DNA of 64,000 nucleotides from NCBI RefSeq assembly GCF_011386835.1, contig NC_088795.1:120855434-120919433 (forward strand), written 5' to 3'. Made by a program: the position numbers and the translations under genes. Each line of letters starts with the position of its first letter. Within the stretch, counting starts at the first letter, position 1. Below, piece by piece: positions 21,215 to 32,419 of this stretch. This DNA comes from Chrysemys picta bellii. Taxonomy: Eukaryota > Chordata > Testudines > Emydidae. A model generated the notes under the pieces. The model worked only from the letters and a program-made list of their open reading frames with translations, was not told where the DNA came from and made no database searches.

Positions 21215-22500
21215 GCTGCTCTGAATTGGTGGGCCCTAGTCTGTGGGGACCTTGCTTCTAATGATGAGTTTGGGCAGAAGTTTGAAGATCAGAAGATGAG
21301 GTTCAAAAATATTTCTTTCAGGATGGAGTCTCCATTGAGTATGGATTGTAGTTGTTTGACACCCCAAATGGGTTCCAGTATATGGTGGTAGGGGACAACT
21401 AGGGGTGTGCAGTGAGAGAGTCTTTTATTTTTCTGCATTGAAGCAGGTTCTCTTGGGGGTATTTGGGTGGCCTGTTTGATGATGCGATCTATTTTTCTGG
21501 TGGAGTGCTAAGTGTGTATCCTGGAGTTTCTTCTCGGATTATGTTCTGTGGTATCGGAGTGCCTAGCTATAGATAACAGATTTCTTAATGTGTTTGGGGT
21601 GGTTACTAGCTCTGTGGAGGTAAGCATGGAGATCTGTGGATTTCTTGTATACTGTATAGTTGTCTGTAGGGTTCTATTGTTGTCACTGGTGTGGGAGTGT
21701 TCTAGAGAGTTTTGTGAGTGGTGGTTGTTTGAAGTTATGGTGGAAATCTGAGGAACTTTAGGTCTTCTGCCTAGAAGATGAAAATATCACTGATGTGTAA
21801 CATTGGTTTTGTGGTGCATTGTCTAGAAATTCTTCTTCAAGGTGGCCCATAAAGAGGTTGGCATATTGGGGAGCCATCCTAGTACTCATGGCTGTTTCCA
21901 TGGTTTGGACAAAGTGGTTTGTGGTTGAATGTAAAATTGTTATGGATGAAGATGAAATAGATAAATTTGTCAATATGTTTGCAGTGGATATCTGAGAGTT
22001 GTCCATTGTCTTGTAGATATTTGAAGAAGGCAGTGATGCCGTTATGGTGAGGGATGTTGGTGTATAAGGAAGTGTTATCCATGGTGGCAAGGATGGTGTT
22101 CTGAGGGTTGTTAATGTTATGGAGTTTCTGGAGGAAGTTGGTTGTGTCCTGGAGGAAACTGATATTTTGTGTGGTGAGTGGTTTGAGATGATTTTTATGA
22201 GTCCTGATATTTCTCCAGTAAAAGTGCTGTGGCCAGATATCATGGGTCTGCCAGAGTTCACCTCTTTGTGTATCTTGAGAAGCATGTAGAAGATCCTTGG
22301 GGTGGGTTTGTGGGGGATGAGGTTGTGGAGGTTTTTTTTGGAGTTGTTTGGGGAAGGATTTGATGATATCTTTTAATCCTGGGTGAATTGTGGTGTTGGG
22401 TTCCTTTGAGTTTTTTCTTTTCAAAAGTTTCAACATTATTCCTGAAGCAATCAGTGTAATGATTAAGTGTGTAGTTTTTGTTCACTGAGAGGTCTCAGTC
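21215..22500 (-). pseudogene. Penelope-like reverse transcriptase, decayed
   Basis: Minus-strand remnants in two overlapping frames (21879-22436 and 21758-22285). Reading from high to low coordinates: MLLKIHKEVNSGRPMISGHS, matching the KIHK...GRPI motif of Penelope reverse transcriptases; SFLQDTTNFLQKLHNI; then ILATMDNTSLYTNIPHHNGI, the palm motif A with its aspartate and the LYTNIP signature; then MAPQYANLFMGHLEEEFL, typical of the region after the catalytic palm. The switch between frames and the poor motif around the second catalytic aspartates show frameshifts and decay. The lower end passes into sequence of the same class and then abuts CR1 near 21214. The GIY-YIG part is not present here. 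In life the protein would copy element RNA by target-primed reverse transcription. Confidence 0.85.
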
Positions 22501-23993
22501 CTTGACCTTCAGAAAACGAGCCTGGGAGCTTACATTCATAACTTTGCTAGAGACTAAAATTCATGGCCTTAATAAAGACTCTGGCCCCAAAATCCAGCCT
22601 GGGGGCTGATAGGAGCCAGCAGCAGGCACTGATTGGGGACAGTGAAGTCACTCTGTTGCTGAAACCCGTTCCAGAGCAGGCTTTGGAGCAGGAGCAACAG
22701 CAGCACATTCTGGGTCCATACTTGGAGGAGCTGATGGTCTCCTCAAGGAACTGCCCACTGCGGAACCTGCAGCAGACACAGATGGGACAGAAGTGGACCC
22801 TAGGCTCAGTAAGTTTCTGGCTCTATTTTAATGTTTTATTAATACAGTAATAGGAGCAGATTCTGCTGTGTGAACTAAGGCAAAAGTTATGAGAAGCCTT
22901 GGCTAGCAGCATGTATCTGCTAATGGTGGTTTGTTTGCCGGTGGTGTGGCTTTGCCCCTCCTTCCTCCTCCACCCAACCACCTGGAGTTCAGAAAAGTGA
23001 CCAGGACCAGGTGATTCAAACCGTAAAGAACTTCTTTAAAGTGTATTTTGACGGGAAAGGGACAGACTTTTGCCATTCCTGTTTCTTAAAAATAATAACC
23101 TTACCTTGCCATACTTGTAAGAATGCTGCTCTGTAACCATTCTACAGGCTTTCGAGCCACCTGGAAACAGTGAGTTCTGTGCGTGTGTGTTTGGGGAAAT
23201 GTATTCCATTCACAAATCTAGTCCATTTCAATTACAGGTAGTCCTTATAGTCCATAGGTGACAGAATCATTTGTCCCAAATATGCCTGTGGTTTGAAATT
23301 TTGTCCAGAAATGTGCTGGTGGGTGGGAAGGAGAAACTGAATTTCTCTCTGTTTTTATGTAGTCAAAACACGCTACTCCATGTGGAAGCTACTGCAGCAT
23401 TCTGTGGATTCCCTCATGAATTCTGACTTGGGTGCTGATAGCCGCAAACTTTTCCTGAAGCAGGAACTCCAGATGGGGATGGTTGTATTTTTCAGGGTTA
23501 CTTTGGTAGCTGACCAGCCCATGCCACTTATAGATGTGCTGCTCAGTCAGTATACATCTGAATAGTTCTGTTGTATAAAGTGCAAGTTTCCCACCAGCAG
23601 CTTGAAGTAACATCGTCCTTTGCTAGTCAGGTACAACAAAAACTGTTATGTCCTTCAAAATGTAGAAGCCCTGAAATAATTGAAAAAGCTTTTGTAGCAC
23701 AGGCACTGATGGGAGCTGTATACCCCAAACCCAAGTAGTTTTGCAATTTTCTGAAATAAAAATAAGCAGCTTTGCATTTTTAATTTATCTTTGTACCTGT
23801 CATTTTTTTGCTGCCATTAACCAGGCTATATCCAGGGAGCTTCTGTGGTCAGAAGCATCCTTCTCCCAATATACTGAAGTTCAGTTTATAAAAGTACCAT
23901 TTTATGTCCTAGAAATTCCACAAGGATTTTTTTTCTGTGTTTCTACAGTGAGCTATTTTAGACAATAATCCTCTGTGCCTTGTCTTTTCCAGG

Positions 23994-24380
23994 CCCCTTG
24001 ACCTCTATTGGTTGCAGTATCTCCACAGCTCGCCCACACTGCAGTAGAAGCCTGGGACAACGTATCTTCATCAACCTTTCCAAGAGGAAGCATTTCCATG
24101 ATGAACTTCAAACGTAAGTTCTGGAGAGGACCAACAAGCAGGTCCAGTACCAAAGACAGAGGCACTTACGGCTGGAGGAAAGGCATACCACAAGACAAGA
24201 GAAAGGGTCAACCTGTCTGAACAGCTTGAGGAGAGGTTTTCAGCACAGGAGCAGGCACTTGCTTCAGAGTTCCTGCAACAGGAATGGTGGCTAAGGGAGG
24301 AGGACAGAGTTTACCAGAAAGAGCTGTTTGAGTGGCTCATATCACTAGTGACTGCAAAAGTAGTGGCTCCTGCTGCATAA
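23994..24380 (+). pseudogene. PIF/Harbinger ORF1-like DNA-binding protein, C-terminal relic
   Basis: Plus-strand relic just downstream of an acceptor-like cttttccag. The best reading gives NLSKRKHFHDELQT, an in-frame TAA, then VLERTNKQVQYQRQRHLRLE, a frameshift near 24200, and then a strongly charged helix with SEQLEERFSAQEQALASEFL and LREEDRVYQKELFEWLISLV ending at TAA 24378-24380. A basic patch followed by a long Glu/Gln/Arg coiled coil is the usual end of the Myb/SANT-like protein that accompanies Harbinger transposases, and the DDE gene lies convergent about 0.8 kb away. The Myb domain itself was not found. A possible earlier exon at 22563-22808 ends at a donor (ctca|gtaagt), but nothing in it is diagnostic. 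Confidence 0.5.
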
Positions 24381-25140
24381 CCCCTGCCATGGCCTGAGTC
24401 CCCTGTGTGCTACCTTGAGCTGCAGTCCAGAAGCACCTTGGAAGACTCCATCACTGGCTGGCACCTGCAATTGGGGCCCCATGAGCAGCTAGGCAGGGCA
24501 ACCTTGCTCCATATTGACCCCCTCCCCTGTGGATGCCCCAACCTCCCTCCTACAGTGTTGCATGCATGGCAAATGTGGAAAGAAGAAGAAGTGGCCATAG
24601 GACATGCCATGGTAAGGGGTGTCTGTCTTGTACATGATTTCACTGTTCATACACTTTGTTTTTATTTTTATTTTTCTGTAAGGTTCTGTTAGTGGTGTTT
24701 TGGTGTGGTAATGGGAGTTTGCCTACCCGGGAATGGATGAATATCGTACTTTTCTAATAGAGGTTTATAAAGGGTTTTTTTTATATGTGAATAATGTTTT
24801 ATTTATTTCGATCACTGCTTCACATCACATGATGTGTATTCAAAATAATAAAGGTAAACACATGATCAGGGACAATTAGGAATTAGTATGCAAAGACTGT
24901 CCCTCAATATAGCTATCTATAGCAATTCACACTTCAGTCACTTCCTTACATCATTCCATACTGTGAATAATCACCCTCCCCCACACCCAATTTCATAAGT
25001 GGTCTTGTCATTCATAAGTACATTACATGGCATTAAAATTCCACGCCCCTTCACAAAAACTCCATCTCTCTTCACAATCAGTGAGCCTCCATACCATCAC
25101 TCCTCACATCCCCACCCCCACAAGCACATTCATAAAGGTA

Positions 25141-26510
25141 CTATTCCCCCTCTTCCGTTGCACCATGCAAGTCCATAATGTGGGAGCACAAAACATCTCT
25201 GGCTTCTGGTACCTGGGTGCATCCAGCTTCTGTAGGTGTGCTTTCTGGCTGAGTGTACTGATTCAGGGGCCCCTCATTGTCATAGGTCCATTCAGGGGGA
25301 AATGGCTCACCTCTGGCTTCACAATGATTGTGAAGAGCACAGCAAGCCACAGTAATGCAGACAGCACTGATGACAGTGGCATCCAAATGGGTCTGTAAAC
25401 ATCTCAAATGGGATTTCAGTCTGCCAAAAGCACATTCAACGACATTTCTGTACCTGCTGAGAATGTAATTAAAGCATCTTTTGCCAGGGCCTCTGAAATC
25501 AGGATATAATTTCATAAGCCAAGGCAGAAGGAAGTATGCAGGGTCCCCAGAATAACAGTGGGGACAGTAATTCCATTTATGATAAAAAGCAACAGAGAGT
25601 CCTGTGGCACCTTTAAGACTAAAAGATGTATTGGGGCATAAGCTTTCGTGGGTGAATGCCCACTTCGTCGGATGCTTATGCTCCAATACATCTGTTAGTC
25701 TTAAAGGTGCCACAGGACTCTCTGTTGCTTTTTACAGATCCAGACTAACACGGCTACCCCTCTGATACTTGACTCCATTTATGATGTCATTTGGTGGGAA
25801 TAGTGTCTGAGCCTGTCCATGAATGTAGACTCCTCTCAGTGGAAACCCTGGCTTCATGAACTTTTCCAGTGCAACCCACATTGACATTCATAAATCACCC
25901 TCTGTGGTCCACAAGGGCCTGCATAACAATAGAGTACAGTAGTATTCTTTGTGGTTTATGTGCTAGAGGAGGGCAAACTATGGGCACATGAGTCCTATCA
26001 ATGGCCCCAGTCACTTTGAAGTAAACCACACAACTGATTGTCTCAGAAACCTCCACAACCACTTTCCAACACCAAACTGGTTTGCAGTGAACCTGTAGCA
26101 GTCTGGGGTAGCCAGTTTCCAGATGGCTAAAGTTACCTGCTTCTGGACTGGCATGGCTGGCCTCATGCATGTGTCTTTATGCTGGGGGGTCAGGACAAGC
26201 TGCTCACAAAGCTCCAGAAATGTAGCTTTCTTCATGAAAAAGTGCTGGAGCCCTTGCTGGTCACTCCAGGTCTGCATGACAATGTGATCCCACCAAGCTG
26301 TACTGAGAAGCATTAGTTTGTCTGCCATGCTCGGGTACCCCTCCTCCTGCTCCATAATAAACAGTGTCAGGTTCCTTTGGTGGGTCAGAAAACACTGCTG
26401 CAATGTCCACCAGCATCTCATAGAAGCTCTGCCTGTTTCCTGACACAGGAGTGAAAGCGCAAAAAGAGGAGTTCTTCCAATGTGCAGCATGGAGCCAAGT
26501 TTTCCCATAG
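25141..26510 (-). pseudogene. PIF/Harbinger DDE transposase, broken by a Penelope insertion
   Basis: Minus strand. From the N-terminal side (high coordinates): helical region with FLELCEQLVLTPQHKDTCMR, IWKLATPDCYRFTANQFGVG (the usual WKLATP...FGVGK stretch), then GAIDRTHVPIVCPP carrying the first catalytic Asp (usually GAIDGTH), MQALVDHRG, then VGCTGKVHEARV where the second catalytic Asp (usual VHDARV) reads Glu, GDPAYFLLPWLMKLYPD, and NVVECAFGRLKSHLRCLQ with the final Glu, followed by CCALHNHCEARGE. This is the HARBI1-type layout. Stops near 25894 and 25794, the Asp-to-Glu change and the 190-bp Penelope insertion at 25584-25773 make it dead. The apparent Met-start ORF at 25713 reads through that insertion and is not the true N-terminus. 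It converges on the ORF1-like relic at 23994-24380. Confidence 0.88.
25584..25773. mobile_element. fold-back Penelope-like insertion (subfamily C) in a transposase gene
   Basis: Inverted arms (caacagagagtcctgtggca ... and its reverse, then acagatccagactaacacgg ctacccctctgatactt). Perfect 12-bp duplication tccatttatgat at 25572-25583 and 25774-25785. Removing one copy of the duplication and the insert restores the transposase reading across the site. Confidence 0.9.
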
Positions 26511-26529
26511 TGCACCGTGCTCAAAGGGC

Positions 26530-26826
26530 TAGAGTGGCCACATTTTGGGTGGGTGCCAGGGAGTCTGGATATGGTTGGTTTGACTCAGGTGCTGCAGTGT
26601 GGACACCAGAACCCCAGATTCCAGCCTGGGTTAGAAAATTCTTAACCCAGGGTTAACGATCAGTGTAGATGCTCAAGCTCTGGGTTCTCTGGGTTTACAT
26701 TGCAGTGTAGATGTACCCTCTGAGTACCTTTCCCAGACCTGAAGAAGAGCTCTGTGTAGCTCAAAAGCTTTTCTATTGCACCAACAAAAGTTGTTTCAAT
26801 AAAATATATTACCTCATCCATGTTGC
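26530..26826. repeat. fold-back relic followed by Penelope subfamily B tail
   Basis: About 26530-26720 contains gcagtgtggacacc and gcagtgtagatgtacc-type inverted motifs of an old MITE. 26727-26826 is a subfamily B Penelope tail (cccagacctgaagaagagct ... ttcaataaaatatattacct) with a ctgaaga core at 26739-26745 and stem pieces gagct/agctc. Confidence 0.5.
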
Positions 26827-28237
26827 CACTGTATAATGAGACCATAACACATACATACAAGGGAAAATAGGTATTTGACTTTGCTCCTACCACCTCAGTG
26901 AAGTAGTTCCAGGACAAAACATTTTCTTAAACTTTGTCTGAGTATCCTTTGGAACTTACATATCTGATGATCCACACAACTGCTGTGCCTTTGCATTGGA
27001 CTAGATTTGATTCTAGGGAGACTAAAAGGTCAGATGCTGCTTTATGGGAAAGAAAACTTTGTCATTTCTCTCCAACGCAATATTGTCTATGGCTCTAGTC
27101 TAATAGTGGTGGGACACTAATGAAAGCAGGGAAGAAAGTGTGAACTTTATTTCCTGGATCCAGTCATGTGACCCGGGTCATGGTTTCAAAGGTTAATAGC
27201 CCTGTCATAAAATGAGTTTGGTATCCACTAATGCCAGGAGTTAATGTTCCATCTAAAACACTATATTACCATCCCTAGTTTCACAGCACCTATTTTAGCA
27301 AAGTTCTTTGGACTATAAAATGCTTGGCTGGATCTCCTTAAATGTTCAGGCACTTTTCTGTAATACAGTTGCCTGGCTGTCTCTCTCTCCAAGGCAAAAA
27401 ATACTGGCTACATATGGCAGAAGTATGATTTTGATCTCTAAGAGAAAACTGGCAGCTGCAGTTTGTCTAAGTCAAGTTCAGGTCAACAGGATGAAAGCAT
27501 TTGGTGTTCATTAGCTGGACAATCCGTTATTCCCAGAAAGATGTCTAATCCTGCCTCATTGTTTACATAAAACGCCTGATCCATGGAAGTAAAATGATAG
27601 ACTCCCATTGACTTCAGTGAATGATGGATCACGCGGAGAGTCACACAGGAGTACTGGGAATTCCGCAGCCATGTAAGAAAACAAGATGCGTGCGCCAGAG
27701 AGCTTGCAAGCAAAGGACCTGTTTCTGTTCCCAGTGAACTCAAGGAAGATTTTCTGTTGGGCTGCAATGTGAGCAGGTTTGGGCCCAAAATAAGAGGAAG
27801 AAGTGATTGGAGCAGCGGGTAGTGGGTGGAATGCAGGTTGGAACAGAGATGAGGGAAGGAAACAGCAGAGAAAAAGAGGAGTGTGAGTGGGAGACAACTG
27901 GTTTTAAGGAAAGCAGATCTTAATATTTCATTTGTTTTATATATTTTGTGGGTCAGATCCTTGGCCAAAGTACCATAAAGTTGGCTTACCTAGCTACATG
28001 GGGATTCTTTCTGCCCATGGGACTGGCACAAAGCTGCCTTAGTGGCTCCTAATCCATTCCTTCCCCTTGCACTCAGTGTAGGGATGTACAGCTGGGACAT
28101 CCCTACATTCCAGCAATGCCCTCCTGCCAAAATGGGCCATGCAGGCCATTGACAGTGCGGATTAGAGCAGCCTTGAGACTGGGAGTACTTTGCTGCTGAG
28201 CTGCCGGAGCATGCAATGCCTTTGTGCACACACATAT
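26827..28237. other. no gene or repeat recognised
   Basis: Ordinary intergenic sequence. The overlapping minus-strand ORFs at 27483-27968 and 27556-27897 show no domain or splice context I can support. Confidence 0.5.
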
Positions 28238-29060
28238 ACCTGTTATGGGATAGACCAACCCCGCAGGGAACCAGAAGAGGTTAATGAGAGCCTGGGGGCT
28301 CAATAAGTCTTGTCCTGCTACACCTGCAGTAGATGTCAAGCCTGGAGGGAGGAGTTGAAAGGGCTGAACCCAGATCAGCAGGGGGGCTGACCGGGAAGAG
28401 GAGCAGATTGCCCAGCTGGAGTTAGGCAGTTGAGTGAAGCTGCTGGCAGACAAAGCTCCCGGAAGGAAGGTAGGTAGGTAGGTAGGGCTGTGGCTGGGAG
28501 CTCAAGATGGTTGGGAAGGAAAGTGGGAGGAAACGAATCTGCCCAGTACTCTCTGTGCTGGTGGAGGGACTTGAAGGGAGCTGGAAGATTCCTGTTGAGT
28601 GAAGGACTGCCCAGGCATGGGACTAGAGAAAACTCCCCCGGTAGCAGAAGGTGCTGAGAGGCTCTGCAGTGAGCCTGTGGAAGAGGCTTAGATAGAGAGG
28701 AACTGCTACATGGTGAGCTTGGGAAGAAGCTGTGGCAAAGGCAAGGGCAAGCAGATGGTCCAGGGAGGCAGCATGGGGCCTGGACCTGAACCCAGAAGAA
28801 AGGGACTCAGGAGGGCTCTGATTCCCCTACTGACCCACTGAGGACAGTGGAATGGAAACCCCCTGATGATGTGGAAGGACTATTGAACAACCCCCTCCCC
28901 CCCCTAACACTAGGGGTAATGGCTAGTGAGTCTGAGGCCTATGGACTATTGGCTTACCCCAGAAGGGGTGGGACTACATGTGACCCAGCTAGAGAGTCTA
29001 TTCACAAGAAGTAGAGCTATGCCAGGCCCGGCAACAAGGAGTGAGTCACACTTATGATGC
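28238..29060 (+). repeat. LTR-like unclassified repeat
   Basis: Begins tgttatgggatagaccaacc and continues as purine-rich sequence (gaggagcagattgcccagct ggagttagg). The style resembles LTR sequences at 35494-36200 and 44815-45275. A (GTAG)n-like run lies at 28468-28487. I could not define an end or a target duplication. Confidence 0.3.
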
Positions 29061-29464
29061 GCTCTGCCCCTTTCCTGGTCTTTTCTTAGCAGCATTCCTC
29101 AGCCACAGGTCAGGATTGGGCCTATTATTTGCTGCCATTTTCCTCCCACTTCTGTGATGTGAGTATTTGCACCTGCTGAGTTCAAATAACTGCCATTATT
29201 GTAAGGAAAGGAAACTAGTATTTAGAATCAAAGGCGCAGCACAAAGCCTTCAACGGGGCACTATATAAAGCCAGGGTGTGTTTTCCCATTTAGAGAATTA
29301 CTTCACCCCACAAACCTATAAACTGTTTGCATAAACTTGGATGTGTTTATATGGGTGCATAGCCTTAACCCACTTATATATCAGCTGGCATTCTGTAGTT
29401 GAGGACTAGAAGAATTTTTTTTTTCCTTCTTGGATTCATCAGGAGTCTACAATACTGTTGTGTG

Positions 29465-30834
29465 TGTAAGCAGAGTCAGGATGAGCTCTACCCTGACATC
29501 TGGTGGTGAATTATGGCGAGTGTGGAAAAGAACTCCAGGGGCTGATCTTGTTTGCATAGGCACACCCACTCGCCTGGCATGAAACAACAGCAACTCAAAG
29601 TGGTTACTTTGGCTGGTGTGGGATCCCCAGTTTCTCTGTTATTGGGGCAGGAAGAATAAAGTTTTGTTACCCTGATTCTGTGAATCAAGGGCAGTGAACC
29701 TGTGTATGACAGAAGGACTGAGTGAGTCCTTCACCATTACCTAAGTAGCACTTGCTTGACAAGGGGCATGGGTTACAAAACCCAGTGACTAGAGTGAGGA
29801 TGGGGACAGGTATTTGTACCTGATGGGATGGGCCCTCTCTGAGGGGGTTGAAACACCAATTGCACTACCTCCTCTCTCCACTGTTGAATATCAGAGCTAA
29901 CTTTGATTCCATTAGAAGTCTAATTACAGGCTGCTGAACTGAATTCGCTTTGGACCAATGGTGCACTAGCACTGGGGCTCCCCTACTATGAACTGAAATT
30001 GCTAAGAGCTGAAATCACAAAAGAGCTGATCACTGAGGCTGTGTTAACTAGTGGGGGAGCCTGAAGCTATAATGCTAAGCGACTGGCGGAGCAGCTAGCA
30101 GAGTGGAGCCTTGCGGGACGGTTGGAGTGGAGCTGAGCGATTCACAGGTCGGTGAGTGGAGCGGAGCGGCTGGAGGAGCAGCTAGCAGAGCGGAGCCTTG
30201 TGGGAGCGGCCCAAGGGACGGCTGAAGTGGAGCAGAGCTGAGTGGCTCACAGGTCGGTGAGCAGAGTGGAGCAGCTGCCAGAGCAGCTCACGGGACAGCG
30301 GGAGCAGCTCACGGGACAGCTGGTGGAATGGAGCGGCTCGTGGTGAAGGCTGCGGCGGAACCCCGTCGGCCTCAGATCACGTAAGGTGCCCCTTAACGCC
30401 CTGTGTGCCCCCCCCCCCGAACTCTGGGGCTGCACTGACCAGGGACAGAGACTTTGGGGGGTTGTTGGACTTTTGGGACTTTGGTGATCCTTGGGTTGCT
30501 GGTTTCAAGAACCCAAGGGAAAGGACACAGCCCAGCTTGCTGGGGTGGGTTTTTTTGCTCATGGTTTGTGTTATGAATCCTGTTTGTGGTGTTTTTCCAA
30601 TTTAATGCTGATGTCGTTTACCTCATGTTATTAAACATTTTCTGTTACACTCAGACTCCGTGCTTGCGAGAGGGGAAGTATTGCCTCTTAGAGTCACCCA
30701 GGGGGTGGTATGTAATTGTCCCAGGTCACTGGGTGGGGGCTCGAGCCGGTTTTGCATTGCGTTATTGAAACGGAACCCCTAGATACAGAACCCGGCCCTT
30801 GTTGCTGCCAACTTAGATGGGCAGAAGGGTTACA
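29465..30834 (+). mobile_element. solo LTR, 1.37 kb
   Basis: Starts tgtaagcagagtcaggatga and ends gcagaagggttaca, with 5' TG and 3' CA and a 4-bp duplication tgtg at 29461-29464 and 30835-30838. The body is recognised as a repeated turtle LTR. It includes a GC-rich internal minisatellite of gagcggagcggctgg-like units (about 30061-30345) and an attaaa-type signal near 30628. No gag or pol sequence is attached, so it is most likely a recombination-derived solo LTR; the class (Gypsy or ERV) is not certain. Confidence 0.75.
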
Positions 30835-30838
30835 TGTG

Positions 30839-32195
30839 CACTGGGTTGATCGCTGTCTCGTCTGGTGGTTAGTGGAGGTTAGGTAAACTGGTGTGGGATA
30901 AAGAAACTGGGTTTGACCATCAAAGATCATAGAAGCCAGGAACTGGGGCTCAGAGGGAGAGAGAGAGCATGAAAAACAGACCAGAGAAGGTGTGCATGTG
31001 CTTGATACGGGTGCCAATGTGCACTTATAAACTGAAATATAAGGATTGTTATGAAGCTTGCCAAAGGCTGTCTTGGAAGTTTGCGTGTGTATTTTGTTCG
31101 GGTTTTTATTTATTTATTTATTTGTTTTGGCATTTCCACTGCCTTCACATGCAGGCCTGTGTTTGCTCTCATGCCATGTTCCCATAACTGATAATTATCG
31201 TTGTGTTATGCAAATACCTTCAGTCTTCTATTGAGTCCTTTCCACTAACACTCATAAGCAGACGGGGTGTCTGCCTTAAAGCATTAAGAGGTGTTCATTT
31301 TTTTTGGAAGTAAATTCAGGCAGAAAGGACCAGGCCCACTTGCAACTGTGCAGATGTCCTTAAAGAGGTTTTGGTGGTTGGCCCTGTTCTGATTGACAGG
31401 AGTGAAGTTCTCTGGCCCACACATTGGGGAATCTGCTCTTGTGTTCCATACCTGCATGTATTCTGTGCTATAGTCTGGCATATTATTGTATCAACCAGGC
31501 AGAGAATGGATGGGACAGAAACTGCCTCTGGACATGGTAGTGAGGCTTTGGGCTGTCAAGTAGTAAATAAATATGACCGAATAACAGGAAAAGTATATTT
31601 ACTCTTTCTCATGTGAGATTTTTTTTCCCCCCTCTGGGAGAGGAAGAAAGCCAGGAAAAGCAATTGCCTCCCCTTCAAAGGACTCCTCTGGGCACTGTGG
31701 GAACATGTTAAAAAACTACTCACTCTTTGTTGCTCCAATAAACACTAGCCACAGCTTTCACAAACAGCCAACCCCAGTCTTGGTAAGAGAAAAACAAGTT
31801 CCTGCAGGAAGCAGTCGCCAAGGAAAACACTTGGGCAATTCAAAAGACTTAGTCACACAGTTGCACAGCTGCTAAATTCAATGACTTATAGCTGCAAGAT
31901 TGTCTCCATGTGGAACTGGGTTCCACTATATCTCGCCTTCCCTAGATGGGAGTAGGTGGGCATTTTGTGTCACTACCTGGAAACCAGGAGCTTAGCAAAA
32001 AATAAGACACACAATTTTGCCTCCAACCATAAAGGCTTTGGCTGTGTCCTCATCAGGCCACATTAAGAGCCTGATAGGATGAGGAGGAGAGGAGACCTCC
32101 TGGGGCTGGAGAAAACTGTGCTGGTGATTTGGGAGCTGACTCTAGCCTCTGAATTGGCAATGAAACTGTGTGCCAGCATTGGCGATAGGGTACAC
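30839..32195. other. no gene or repeat recognised
   Basis: A tttatttatttatttattt run near 31104-31125; otherwise unremarkable intergenic sequence. Confidence 0.5.
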
Positions 32196-32208
32196 TCTGC
32201 TGTTAGAG

Positions 32209-32406
32209 GAGTACTTGTGGCACCTTAGAGACTCACACATTTATTTCCTCATAAAGCTTTCGTGGGCTAAAACCCACTTCATCGGATGCTTCATTGGTTT
32301 TAGCCCACGAAAGCTTATGAGGAAATAAATGTGTGAGGCTCTAAGGTGCCACGAGTACTCCTCGTTCTTTTTGCTGATACAGACTCACATGGCTGCTACT
32401 CTGAAA
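32209..32406. mobile_element. fold-back Penelope-like insertion (subfamily A)
   Basis: Arms gagtacttgtggcaccttag and the reverse, with the tail gctgatacagactcacatgg on the right. 13-bp duplication tctgctgttagag / tctgccgttagag at 32196-32208 and 32407-32419 (one mismatch). Hammerhead-like sequence is present in both arms (gggttttagcccacgaaagc). Confidence 0.85.
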
Positions 32407-32419
32407 TCTGCCGTTAGAG

